From JAGWBJ01 sp964291465 (GTDB taxonomy: Bacteria; Chloroflexota; Dehalococcoidia; Lucifugimonadales; JAGWBF01): a stretch of DNA of 64,000 nucleotides. The stretch is from assembly GCA_964291465.2 (NCBI GenBank), contig OZ219937.1, forward strand, positions 62,001-126,000, in the 5' to 3' direction. The notes beneath the pieces were generated by a model that was not told the origin of the DNA, searched no databases, and was given only the letters and a program-made list of their open reading frames with translations. Positions within the stretch are counted from its first letter, which is position 1, and each line of letters opens with the position of its first letter. The translations under genes were made by a program, and so were the position numbers. Positions 52,108 through 61,091 of this stretch are shown here, piece after piece.

Positions 52108-52953
52108 TTACCCGGACACACCTAGGAACCCCCGCGTCGCCTGTATGAACTCCTGGGGCTTGTCGACGGTCACTATGTGGCCGGCGCCCGCCACGTCCAC
52201 CGAGCTGAACCGCTTCCCCACCTGCTCCATGCGCCGGACCGTCTCGTCGGACACCAGCCCGCTCTCCAGCCCTCTCACCTCCAGCAGGGGACACTCGATG
52301 GCCTCGAACGCCTTCCAGTACCGGGCCACGTGGGAGGGGTCCGTCATGTCGGGCAGCACCCTGTTGAACAGGACCGGATCGGCCTTCCAGACCCACCGGC
52401 CGTCCTCCCGCTGGCGGGTCTTGTCCTCGGTGTCCCGGCGGATGCGTGCGTCGGTGGCCCACGGGTCGTCCCGCCGCGCCCACTCCACGGCGGCCTCCAG
52501 GCTGGGAAACTCCATGGGCACCGGCGGACGCTTGGCCCGTTGCTCCATGTACTCGGGGCTGGGCTCGGGAGCGATGTCCACGATGACGATGCGCTCCACC
52601 CTCTCCTGGTGGTCCGGGGTGTACAGCATGGAGTGCCACCCGCCCATGGATAGCCCGACCAGCACGAACCGGTCCAGCTCCAGGGCGTCGACGAAGGCCG
52701 CCAGGTCCTCTACAAACCTGTCCCTGTCGTATCCCGTGGCCGCCCACTCGCTCTCGCCGTGACCCCTCTGGTCCACGGTCAGCACGTGGTAGTCGGACCG
52801 CACGGCCTCGGCAAACTCGTCCCAGATGCGCGCCTGGCCCGTATGCCCGTGCAGGCACACCAGGGGCATCTTGCCCTCGGAGCCCCAGTCCAGGTAACGG
52901 AGCCGCACCCCGTTGACCGTTACATGCTTCTCCTGCGGGTCAGTTGAAGTCAT
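52108..52953 (-). CDS. Alpha/beta hydrolase
   Basis: A 281-residue hydrolase of the classical fold. HGHTGQARIWDEFAEAV follows the oxyanion HG motif, DQRGHGESE is typical, GLSMGG is the nucleophile elbow, and GAGHIVTVDKP carries the histidine. Relatives include C-C bond hydrolases, haloperoxidase-like enzymes and lactonases; the substrate is unresolved. It is the downstream end of a co-directional catabolic cluster. Confidence 0.85.
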   Translation of the reverse strand: MTSTDPQEKHVTVNGVRLRYLDWGSEGKMPLVCLHGHTGQARIWDEFAEAVRSDYHVLTVDQRGHGESEWAATGYDRDRFVEDLAAFVDALELDRFVLVGLSMGGWHSMLYTPDHQERVERIVIVDIAPEPSPEYMEQRAKRPPVPMEFPSLEAAVEWARRDDPWATDARIRRDTEDKTRQREDGRWVWKADPVLFNRVLPDMTDPSHVARYWKAFEAIECPLLEVRGLESGLVSDETVRRMEQVGKRFSSVDVAGAGHIVTVDKPQEFIQATRGFLGVSG

Positions 52954-53011
52954 ATGACACCTCCCGAGATTCTATCTCTTTGGAACGGGACCGCATCACG
53001 GGCCCCAGGCG

Positions 53012-53548
53012 CTACTCCTGTACTACGCCGGTGCCCGGCGGCAGGTCCCAGTCCGGGTCCTGAAGGCCCCGGATGTAGTCCACCTGGCCGTGGTGGTTGT
53101 TCTTGTGGGTTATCTGATGGCGGAGCAGCGCCGCCACGGTGCGCTGGGGCTGGTCGGCGGAGGGCGCCGCGTCCAGGTCCTCCAGGGTCAGGCTCTCCAG
53201 GAAGCGGATGGTGTTACGGTGCACGTCGTTCAGGTAGCCCATCAGGACGTCGGGAGTGGGAATCGCCATGCTCAGGAGTCCCATCCTGTCGCCCGGTGGG
53301 GGAGACTCGACGGAGTTGCCGAACTGCAGGTGCCAGTGTCGGGTCACCCAGAGCTCGCCCCGTGTGCTCAACACAGCGCCCACGGTCCGGTCCTCGGCCC
53401 GGGCAACGTGCCACAGGATGAAGCCTATGTTGTTGGCGTGGGACGCCGGCCTCCAGGAGACCTGCTCGTAGGTGAGGCCCCGGCAGGTCTCCGTCAGCCT
53501 CTGGTGCACCTGGTTCAGACTGTGGCGGATGAAGGTGACGGCGTCCAT
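53012..53548 (-). CDS. DinB-family protein (thiol-dependent transferase-like)
   Basis: A 178-residue four-helix protein with the three-histidine metal site expected of DinB/YfiT proteins: FILWHVARAEDR, and HKNNHHGQVDYIRGL near the C-terminus. Many members are metal-dependent S-transferases or isomerases that use a low-molecular-weight thiol such as mycothiol or bacillithiol. The start overlaps the stop of the alcohol dehydrogenase gene by one base (TGATG), so the two are translationally coupled. Confidence 0.82.
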   Translation of the reverse strand: MDAVTFIRHSLNQVHQRLTETCRGLTYEQVSWRPASHANNIGFILWHVARAEDRTVGAVLSTRGELWVTRHWHLQFGNSVESPPPGDRMGLLSMAIPTPDVLMGYLNDVHRNTIRFLESLTLEDLDAAPSADQPQRTVAALLRHQITHKNNHHGQVDYIRGLQDPDWDLPPGTGVVQE

Positions 53549-54630
53549 CAGAAGACGACCACCGACCTGAGGACCTCTCCCTGCTCCATCTTGTGGAACG
53601 ACGACTCGACATCGTCCAGGGAGATGGTCTCGGACACGAACCGGTCCAGGTCCAGCCGCCCCTGGAGGTACAGGTCGATGAGCATGGGGAAATCACGGCT
53701 GGGCAGGCAGTCCCCGTACCAGGAGGACTTGAGGGTCCCGCCCCGTCCGAACACCTCCAGCAGCGGAAGCTCGATCTTCATGTCGGGGCTGGGGACCCCC
53801 ACCAGCACCACCGTTCCGGCCAGGTCCCTGGCGTAGAAGGCCTGCTCGTAGGTCCCGGGCGTTCCGACGGCCTCTATGGCGACGTTCACGCCGTTCCCGC
53901 CGGTAATCTCCCTGATGCCCTCCACCGGGTCGGTCTGGGCCCCGTTTATGGTATGGGTGGCGCCGAACTCCCTGGCCCACCCCAGCTTCCGGTCGTCGAT
54001 GTCCACGGCGATTATCGTATGGGCCCCGGCCAAGCGCGCGCCGGCAATGGCTGCATCACCGACCCCTCCGCATCCGATGACCGCCACCGAGTCGCCGCGG
54101 CTCACCCCGCCGGTGTTCAGGGCCGCCCCCAGGCCGGCCATGACGCCGCACCCGACCAAGCCCGCCGCCTCGGGCCGGGCGGCGGGGTCGACCTTCACCG
54201 CCTGGCCCGAGTCTACCAGGGTCAGCTCAGCGAAGGCCCCGATCCCCAGGGCCGGGCTCAGGGGCGTGCCATCCTGGAGGGTCATGGGCTGCTTGGCATT
54301 CCTGCTGGCGAAACAGTACCACGGACGGCCCCGCTGGCAGGACCGGCAGCCTCCGCAGGGAGCCCGCCAGGCGATGATCACGAAGTCGCCGGGGGCCAGG
54401 CCATCGGCATCGGAGCCGACCCTTTCCACCACCCCGGCGGCCTCGTGGCCCAGCAGGAAGGGAAAGTCATCGTTGATGGCCCCCTCCCGGTAGTGCAGGT
54501 CCGTGTGGCATACGCCGCACGCCTGGACCCGGACCAGCGCCTCCCCCTGCCCCGGATCGGGCACCATGACCGGCTCGATGGTCACCGGCGCGCCTTTCTG
54601 CCTGGCTATCACTCCTCGGACCTCGTTCAT
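53548..54630 (-). CDS. Zinc-dependent alcohol dehydrogenase, thiol-adduct formaldehyde dehydrogenase type
   Basis: A 360-residue medium-chain dehydrogenase. Catalytic zinc ligands are in CGVCHTD and LLGHEAAG, and the structural zinc site is APCGGCRSCQRGRPWYC. The NAD-binding motif is VIGCGGVGDAAIAGARLAGA. The closest recognisable type is the class III group, which oxidises S-hydroxymethyl adducts of glutathione or mycothiol, but an ordinary alcohol substrate cannot be excluded. Coupled downstream to a DinB gene. Confidence 0.85.
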   Translation of the reverse strand: MNEVRGVIARQKGAPVTIEPVMVPDPGQGEALVRVQACGVCHTDLHYREGAINDDFPFLLGHEAAGVVERVGSDADGLAPGDFVIIAWRAPCGGCRSCQRGRPWYCFASRNAKQPMTLQDGTPLSPALGIGAFAELTLVDSGQAVKVDPAARPEAAGLVGCGVMAGLGAALNTGGVSRGDSVAVIGCGGVGDAAIAGARLAGAHTIIAVDIDDRKLGWAREFGATHTINGAQTDPVEGIREITGGNGVNVAIEAVGTPGTYEQAFYARDLAGTVVLVGVPSPDMKIELPLLEVFGRGGTLKSSWYGDCLPSRDFPMLIDLYLQGRLDLDRFVSETISLDDVESSFHKMEQGEVLRSVVVF

Positions 54631-54709
54631 GGCTGTGGGTACCTCCTGATTCGTTTTGGACGGGACGGCCCGTCCGGCCGGCGCACCACCCGCGAAGCCG
54701 GGGCAGCCC

Positions 54710-56077
54710 CTACGCGGCGCGCGGCGCCAGCAGCCCCACCAATCCGCCGATGTCTTGCTCCTCCTCCAAGGACCACAACCGCCGGAGAATCTCGTCGGCC
54801 TGGACCTCGGGGACCCGGCCGGTGGTCAGCCTCTTGAACTTCCCCTCCACCTGGGCATCGCTCATAGGACTCTCGCAGTGGCCCAACGGGTAGTCTACCT
54901 GCCTGGTCAACACCTCGCCAGCCGCCGTCTCCACGCTGACTCTCACGGACAGGACCTGGGGATACGCCCTGCTGAACTCCGGGTCCCTTCGCACGGTCAC
55001 CCGCTTCAGGAGCGCCAGCCGCTCCGGGTCCCTGATGCGCTCCATGTCGAAGGTGCCACGGTCCACCTCTCCGTCCATGAGGGCGGACACGACGATGTAG
55101 GGGAGACTGTGGTCAGCGGTCTCCCGGGTCCGGGGGTCCCACTTGTCCCGGGTATCGGCGCTCAGGTCCGCGCCCACGTCCGCTATGTCTATGGCCATCG
55201 ACCGGAAGCCGACACCGGTCTTCAACTCCTCCCTCAACTGAAGGGCCGCCTGGATGCCGGCCTGGGTGTTGTACTGCACGGGCCAGAGCTTGATGTGGGT
55301 GCTGCCGATCATGAACGGGCGTCCCTCTCCTGCAAACTGCGGCAGCTCCAGCGGGCCAGTGACCTGGTTCAGAAAGCCCTTCGCCCCGGCAAAGGCCTCG
55401 GCGGGCCCCTCAAGTCCCCGCGCCGCCAGCAGCGCCGCCAGCAGTCCGTTGCGGGCGGCGTTGGCGGGGGCGCAGGCCTTCCACATGGACACCTCGCCCA
55501 CCCTGGTCTGCCGCAACGCGACGTTGGAGGTGGCCGCCAGCGACGCCGCCTCGGCAAGCTCGGACACACCCAACCCCAGCACTTTCCCGGCGGCCAGGGC
55601 GCTGGAGACGGCCCCATACACCACGTGGTCCCACCCCCGCTCGCGGACGCCCGCCGCGTCGCAGAACCGGCACATCACCTCGTATGCCAGGACCGCGCCC
55701 GCGATGACGTCACTGCCGCGCGCGCCCGAGTGCTCGGCGGCGGCCAGGACGGCGGACAGGTTGTCGCTGGGATGGCACGCCTCCGCCGAGAGGTAGGTGT
55801 CCATGTAGTCCTGGGAGTGGACCATGGTCCCGTTGGCGAAGGCGGCCATGTCCGGCGTGGCCTTGTGCCGGGTGCCGAACACGGTGGCGCCCCGGGCGCC
55901 GCCCGTCTCCAGGGCCAGGGACCGGGCTATCCTGCAGGGCTCCTCGTCGTACCCGCCCATGGCGATGCCCAGCGAGTCCATGACCCTCCGCTTGGACTCG
56001 TGGACCACGTCCCCCGGCAGATGGCCAAAATCCAAAGAAAAGGCGTACTCGGCCAGGTATCGGGATATCCTGTCCAA
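54710..56077 (-). CDS. MmgE/PrpD-family protein
   Basis: A 455-residue protein of the 2-methylcitrate dehydratase (PrpD) and cis-aconitate decarboxylase family. Landmarks are MDSLGIAMGGYDEEP, FANGTMVHSQDYMDT with the usual substrate-loop aspartate, HPSDNLSAVLAAAE, and KLWPVQYNTQAGIQAAL. Family members dehydrate, isomerise or decarboxylate branched tricarboxylates, and many catabolic clusters contain uncharacterised ones. Located between the dehydrogenase and an amidase on the same strand. Confidence 0.87.
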   Translation of the reverse strand: MDRISRYLAEYAFSLDFGHLPGDVVHESKRRVMDSLGIAMGGYDEEPCRIARSLALETGGARGATVFGTRHKATPDMAAFANGTMVHSQDYMDTYLSAEACHPSDNLSAVLAAAEHSGARGSDVIAGAVLAYEVMCRFCDAAGVRERGWDHVVYGAVSSALAAGKVLGLGVSELAEAASLAATSNVALRQTRVGEVSMWKACAPANAARNGLLAALLAARGLEGPAEAFAGAKGFLNQVTGPLELPQFAGEGRPFMIGSTHIKLWPVQYNTQAGIQAALQLREELKTGVGFRSMAIDIADVGADLSADTRDKWDPRTRETADHSLPYIVVSALMDGEVDRGTFDMERIRDPERLALLKRVTVRRDPEFSRAYPQVLSVRVSVETAAGEVLTRQVDYPLGHCESPMSDAQVEGKFKRLTTGRVPEVQADEILRRLWSLEEEQDIGGLVGLLAPRAA

Positions 56078-56141
56078 ATGACCTCCTCCAACGGGGATGG
56101 CCGCCCGACGCTCCTTAATTCCGGAAGGGGCCTTCCGGCCT

Positions 56142-57560
56142 CTAGGATACCGGAGGCAGCTTGTCCGCCCAGGGCCGGGCCTGCTCGAATGCCGCGGAGG
56201 CCCTCAGCACCGTCGTCTCGTCCCACATCCGACCCACTACGTGGAGGCCGATGGGGAGGCCGTCGGAGGAGAAGCCGCAGGGAACGCTGGCGGCGGGCTG
56301 CCCCGTCAGGTTGAACACCACGTTGAAGGGGTTGAACCCCCAGTCCCGCTCCACGGCGCGTCCGCCGATCTCCGTCGGGTGCTGGCCGATCTCGAAGGCG
56401 GGCACCGCCATTGTCGGAGTCATGAGCAGGTCGTACGTCTCCAGGAGGGTCGCCATCTGGAACTTGAGCAGCTCCAGCTCTCGGAGGGCCACGGCGTACT
56501 CGACTCCCGTTACCTGCTTGCCCTTCTCCAGCCTGCTCCTGGCGTAGTCCGTCAGGTCGCCGGCCCTCTTCTCCAGGTGGTCGCCGTAGGAGGCGTAGGC
56601 GTTGGCCGACACGATGGCGCTCATCCTCCCGAAGGGCTGCGCCATTGAGACGCCCGGCTCGTCCACCAAGGCGCCCAGCTCTTCGAACACACGGGCGGCC
56701 TCGGCCGTGACCCGAGCCACCTCGGGGTCCACGGTGGCGTAGCCCAGATCGGGGCTCCAGGCGATGCGCAGCCCCTTTACACCCGAGTCCAGGCCATCCA
56801 AGAAGTCTGGAGGGGCCTGGCGGAGCATGTTGGCGTCCCGGTCGTGGGGCCCGGCCATGGCCTGCAACAGCATGGCCGTGTCCCGCACCGTGCGGGCCAT
56901 GGGGCCGGGCTGGGCCACGGGGTTGGGCGCGGGCCTGGCGACGCCGCCGAACCGGGGCACCCTGCCCAGGGTGGGCTTGATGCCGTAGACGCCGGTAAAG
57001 CTGCCGGGGATACGGATCGAGCCACCGGCGTCGCTGGCCGTGGCCAGGGGACACAGTCCGGCGGCCAGGGCGGCGGTGGCCCCGCCGCTCGAGCCTCCAG
57101 GAGTGCGGGCCGTATCCCAGGGATTGTGGCAGGCGTCGCCCAGGCGGTTCTCCGTCGTGCCGCGCATCCCGAACTCGGGGGTGTTGGTCTTTCCCAACAT
57201 GATGGCCCCCGACGCCCGCACCCGCTCGACAGTGCCCGAGTCGCTGTCCGGCACGTGGTCCTCAAAGATCAGGGAGCCAAAGGTGGTCCTGACTCCCGCC
57301 GTCGCCTCCAGGTCCTTGACGGAGATGGGTATCCCGTGCAGGGGGCCCAAACTCCCGCCCCCGCCCAGGGCCTGCTCGGCGACGCGAGCGGCGGCCATCG
57401 CCTCGTCCCCGGTTACGGTCAGGAAGGCGTTGAGCTTGGGGTCCAGCTCCTCTATGCGCCTCAGGTACAGCTCGGTGAGCTCCACGGGAGAGACTGCCTT
57501 CGTTGTGACCATCTCCGCGAGCTCGTAGGCCGGGGTGAAAGCCAGGTCTCTGTCCGACAT
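56142..57560 (-). CDS. Amidase signature family hydrolase (first copy)
   Basis: A 472-residue amidase. The Ser-cisSer-Lys triad is visible: lysine in GIPISVKDLEAT, cis-serine in PGGSSGGATAALAAG, and the nucleophile in SDAGGSIRIPGSF. It hydrolyses an amide, with specificity unknown. A second, divergent copy lies at 58749-60137. It is probably not the GatA subunit: no gatB or gatC is nearby and it sits among catabolic genes. Confidence 0.9.
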   Translation of the reverse strand: MSDRDLAFTPAYELAEMVTTKAVSPVELTELYLRRIEELDPKLNAFLTVTGDEAMAAARVAEQALGGGGSLGPLHGIPISVKDLEATAGVRTTFGSLIFEDHVPDSDSGTVERVRASGAIMLGKTNTPEFGMRGTTENRLGDACHNPWDTARTPGGSSGGATAALAAGLCPLATASDAGGSIRIPGSFTGVYGIKPTLGRVPRFGGVARPAPNPVAQPGPMARTVRDTAMLLQAMAGPHDRDANMLRQAPPDFLDGLDSGVKGLRIAWSPDLGYATVDPEVARVTAEAARVFEELGALVDEPGVSMAQPFGRMSAIVSANAYASYGDHLEKRAGDLTDYARSRLEKGKQVTGVEYAVALRELELLKFQMATLLETYDLLMTPTMAVPAFEIGQHPTEIGGRAVERDWGFNPFNVVFNLTGQPAASVPCGFSSDGLPIGLHVVGRMWDETTVLRASAAFEQARPWADKLPPVS

Positions 57561-57599
57561 GGTGGCCTCCTCGAGGTTAGACTGAGGCTGGAGTGAGGG

Positions 57600-58691
57600 C
57601 TACCGGTCCCCGTACTCCCTGAGGGCGTCCCAGTTGGGATCCAGGCCGAGGCCAGGCTCCTCGGTAAGCGTGACCCAGCCCCGCTTGGGCCCTGGCGGGT
57701 CCCTGTAGATGGTCTCTCCCACCTGCCACATCAGGTAGTGGAACTCCACCCGCCAGCCGTTGGACATTGCCGCCTGTAGATGGGCGTTGTGGTGAGGCCA
57801 GCCGCCCCCGTTGGCGATGGGCAGGTTGAAGGCCTGGGCCATGTGGGCTACCTTCACAGCCTCGGTGTAGCCCCCGACGTAGCAGACGTTGGGCTGGACG
57901 ATGTCCACCGCACCGTTCACTATCAGGTCCCGGTGCCGGAACCTGTGGCCCTCGTTCTGGCCGGCGGATATGGGTATCGACGTGCGGCGGCGCAGCTCGG
58001 CCAGCAGGCGGGCATCGTTCTGGTAGACCGGCTCCTCGAACCAGGTGATCCGGTGGGGCTCGATGAGCTTGCACAGCTCCAGGGCCCGGTTGAAGGAGAA
58101 CCCGTAGTTGGCGTCGACCATTAGCTCCACGTTCTCCCCCAGGATGTCCCTCACCGCCCCTACCCTTGCAGCGTCCTCCATGGGTCGTTCTCCGCCGTCG
58201 ATGGCCACCACCATCTTCAGCCTGTTCTCCCCCTGGTCCGCAAAGTACTCGGCCATCTCCAAGAGCTGCGGCAGGTTGAACTCCAGCAGTCCAAAGGTGA
58301 TATAGCACGGGACCGGGTTCTGGGCGCCCCCCAGCAGGCGCCACACGGGCTCGCCGTAGCGCTTGCCCTTGATGTCCCAGAAAGCGATGTCCAGGGCGCT
58401 GACCGCCGAGCTCCAAACCCCCGTCTGGGACCGGGGATTGAACCGGGAGTACAGGTCCTGCCACAAGCGTTCCGTCTCTGTCGGGTCTCTACCCGCCAGG
58501 TAGGGGCCCACTTCACGATTGATGAACTCCGCGACGCCGAACCGCTGGCCGTGCCCCGTTAGTCCATATCCGGTGACGCCCGAGTCCGTCTCCACCGCGA
58601 CGAAGACCACCGGCCGGATGATCTCGTGGGCCAACATCGGCACTTCCACCGGGACGCTGTGGGTCGTGGCCTCCACCCGGCTGATCTTCAA
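57600..58691 (-). CDS. Enolase-superfamily enzyme (mandelate racemase/muconate lactonizing type)
   Basis: A 363-residue acid-sugar dehydratase, racemase or cycloisomerase. Metal-ligand segments are visible: ELMVDANYGFS (Asp) and ITWFEEPVYQND (Glu). The third, normally a Gly-Glu step, reads ISAGQNEGHRF, with glutamine at the usual ligand position and a glutamate two residues later. NCYVGGY-like NVCYVGGYTEA and ANGGGWPHHNAHL follow, with a probable catalytic histidine. It lies between two amidase genes. SAR202 and relatives are known for many paralogues of this superfamily. The substrate is unknown. Confidence 0.87.
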   Translation of the reverse strand: MKISRVEATTHSVPVEVPMLAHEIIRPVVFVAVETDSGVTGYGLTGHGQRFGVAEFINREVGPYLAGRDPTETERLWQDLYSRFNPRSQTGVWSSAVSALDIAFWDIKGKRYGEPVWRLLGGAQNPVPCYITFGLLEFNLPQLLEMAEYFADQGENRLKMVVAIDGGERPMEDAARVGAVRDILGENVELMVDANYGFSFNRALELCKLIEPHRITWFEEPVYQNDARLLAELRRRTSIPISAGQNEGHRFRHRDLIVNGAVDIVQPNVCYVGGYTEAVKVAHMAQAFNLPIANGGGWPHHNAHLQAAMSNGWRVEFHYLMWQVGETIYRDPPGPKRGWVTLTEEPGLGLDPNWDALREYGDR

Positions 58692-58748
58692 GGGTCCCCC
58701 GCCGGTGGGCTCGTCCCTGGGCGGCTCATGCGCTCGTCCCTGGGCGGC

Positions 58749-60137
58749 TCATGCGAAGGGAGGCCTCTTGGTGTGCCAGTCGGTGTGCCGCTCGTAGGCG
58801 TGGGCCGCCCTGATGATGGTCCCGTCGGCCCCCGGCTTGGCGCCCATCTGGAGGGAGATGGGCATGCCCCGGGAGCTCAGGCCACAGGGCAACGACACGG
58901 CGGGACAGCTAGCCAGGTTGAACAGCGCGGTCTGGACCGAGGGGAGACGGTCGGTGACCACCGGGTCGTCGTCCATGTGGGCGGCGGGTCTGCCGGTGGT
59001 GGGCAGAGCCAGAACGTCGTACCTCTCGAAGGCCTCCAGCACCTGGTCCCGAAGCAGGGCCCTGAGCTTCTGCGCCTTGTAGTAGGCCTGGGCCGGAATG
59101 ATGCTTCCCAGGAGAAGCCCCGCCCGGTTGCCCCGTCCGAACTCGTGGAGGCGCTCCCTGGCCCATTGCCTGTAGTTTATGGCCGGCTCGATGGCCATCG
59201 CTCCCCACGCTGGAGAGTTGGCGTACGCCGTGTGGGGGATGGACACCTCCTCGACCGCGGCTCCCAGCTCGCCAAGCACCGAGGTCGCCTTGAGAACCGC
59301 CGCCCTCACTTCGGGTTCCACGATGTCGGCGTCGATCTGCTCCTTTACGATACCTATGCGGAGGTCCTTTACGTCACCGTTGAGCGACTGCCTGAAGTCG
59401 GGCGTCGGGGCTGTCCAGGTGTACGGGTCCATGGGATCGTGTCCGGCGATGGCGCCCAGGGTTATGACCGCGTCCTCCACCGTCCTGGATATGGGGCCCG
59501 CGGTATCCATGGACCAGGCCCCCGGCATCAGTCCGTAGCGGCTGACCAGCCCCCAGGTGGGTCGCAGCCCTACGACCCCGCAAAAGGCGGCGGGAATGCG
59601 TATGGAGCCACCCGTGTCCTCTCCTATGGACGTGGAGCAGAGGTACGCCGATGTGGCCACGCCCGAGCCGCTGCTGGAGCGTCCCGGGTAGGCGTCCAGG
59701 TCCCAAGGGTTACGGGGCTGGCTGTACCGGTGGGGGCCGCCGATGGCAAGCTCGGTCATGTTGGTCTTGCCCAGGATGACAGCCCCGGCCTTCTTGAGGT
59801 TGGCCGCCACCGTGGAGTCCTGCTCGGGAAAGAAGTCGGCCAGGACTCTGGAGCCGCCCGTGGTCCGAACGCCACTGGTCCAAAGCTGGTCCTTCACCGC
59901 CACCGGAATGCCGTGCATCGGGCCCAGGTATTCGCCGCGAAGGATGGCGCCCTCGACATCCCGGGCCGCCGCCAGAGCCTGCTTGCGGCTGACCGTCAGG
60001 TAGGCGTTGAACTTGAAGTCCAGCGCGTCGATGCGGGCCAGGTATGCCTCGGTAGCCTCGACCGGAGAGACCTCCTTGCCCTCGATCAGCCTGGACAGCT
60101 CTCCGGTGGACAGGAACGGTATATCCGCCGCATTCAT
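58749..60137 (-). CDS. Amidase signature family hydrolase (second copy)
   Basis: A 462-residue amidase starting MNAADIPFLSTGELSRLIEG. The triad is the lysine in GIPVAVKDQLW, the cis-serine in GRSSSGSGVATSAYL, and the nucleophile in EDTGGSIRIPAAF. It differs enough from the copy at 56142-57560 that recent duplication is unlikely. I chose the ATG at 60137; a longer frame to 60287 would add unconvincing residues. It is divergent from lutA. Confidence 0.9.
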   Translation of the reverse strand: MNAADIPFLSTGELSRLIEGKEVSPVEATEAYLARIDALDFKFNAYLTVSRKQALAAARDVEGAILRGEYLGPMHGIPVAVKDQLWTSGVRTTGGSRVLADFFPEQDSTVAANLKKAGAVILGKTNMTELAIGGPHRYSQPRNPWDLDAYPGRSSSGSGVATSAYLCSTSIGEDTGGSIRIPAAFCGVVGLRPTWGLVSRYGLMPGAWSMDTAGPISRTVEDAVITLGAIAGHDPMDPYTWTAPTPDFRQSLNGDVKDLRIGIVKEQIDADIVEPEVRAAVLKATSVLGELGAAVEEVSIPHTAYANSPAWGAMAIEPAINYRQWARERLHEFGRGNRAGLLLGSIIPAQAYYKAQKLRALLRDQVLEAFERYDVLALPTTGRPAAHMDDDPVVTDRLPSVQTALFNLASCPAVSLPCGLSSRGMPISLQMGAKPGADGTIIRAAHAYERHTDWHTKRPPFA

Positions 60138-60299
60138 GGCACTCCTCTGTCGCTCGTGGCTAGCAGCAGAATACCCCAGCGCAACGGGTAAATCAACCTC
60201 GCGTCGGCCGCCGTCAAGTTGCCACCAGTGGGCTTCTCTGATACCCTGAACCGGCGATTCGAGATGGTCTCGCGGGCCCAGGTCCAATATGGAGGCGAG

Positions 60300-61059
60300 T
60301 TGGCCGCTGCCCAGGGCAAGAGGGCGTCCCTGTTCGTAACCTGTCTCGTCGACCAGCTATTTCCAGCGGTGGGGGTGAGCACCGTACGGCTGCTGAGAGA
60401 CCTGGGAGTCGAGGTGGACTTCCCGCCCAGCCAGACCTGCTGCGGCCAGCCGCTGTACAACGCCGGGTTCGCCGGGAGGGCGCGACAACTGGCCACCCGC
60501 CGTACTGGACGCCTTCCAGCCCGAGGAGAGGTCCGACCCCGACCACTACGTCGTCGCGCCCTCGGGGTCGTGCACTTCCATGATGCGCGTTTTCTATGGG
60601 CACCTGTTTCGCGACCAGCCGGCGCTGCACCGGAGGGCCCTCGCCCTGGCGGACCGCGTCTACGAGCTGTCCCAGTTCCTGGTGGACGTCCTGCAGGACT
60701 CCGACGTGGGCTCGCCGTTCCAGGGAAGGGTGGCCTACCACCCGTCCTGCCACCTGCTGAGGGAGCTGAAGGTCGTCGAGCAGCCACGGACGCTGATAGA
60801 CGGCGTGAAGGGGGCCCAGCGGATCGAGATGGAGCGTTCGGAGACCTGCTGCGGCTTCGGCGGCACCTTCTCGGTGAAGTACCCCCACATCTCCGGGGCC
60901 ATGCTGGACGACAAGGTGGATGACGTGGTGAAGTCCGGGGCAGACGCCCTGGTGGCCTGCGACATAAGCTGCCTCATGCACATCGGGGGCGGACTGAGCC
61001 GGAGGGGAGAGCCGGTCAGGCCCATGCACCTGGCCCAGCTTCTCCGTCCAGGAGACTAG
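60300..61059 (+). CDS. lutA: Lactate utilisation protein A-like Fe-S oxidoreductase (frameshifted)
   Basis: Cysteine-rich (CCG-domain) subunit of the LutABC L-lactate dehydrogenase complex. ASLFVTCLVDQLFPAVG is the family N-terminus, followed by PPSQTCCGQPLYNAGF. After RQLA the frame breaks near 60490 and resumes as LDAFQPEERSDPDHYVVAP and later YHPSCHLLREL, ETCCGFGGTFSVK and CDISCLMHIGG. An extra base, or two missing ones, explains this. The start is uncertain: TTG at 60300 (GGAGG four bases upstream) gives the family length, and ATG at 60264 is the alternative. First gene of lutABC. Confidence 0.87.
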
Positions 61060-61091
61060 GGCCGGAAGACTAGGCCCACAGGAGAACGCCC

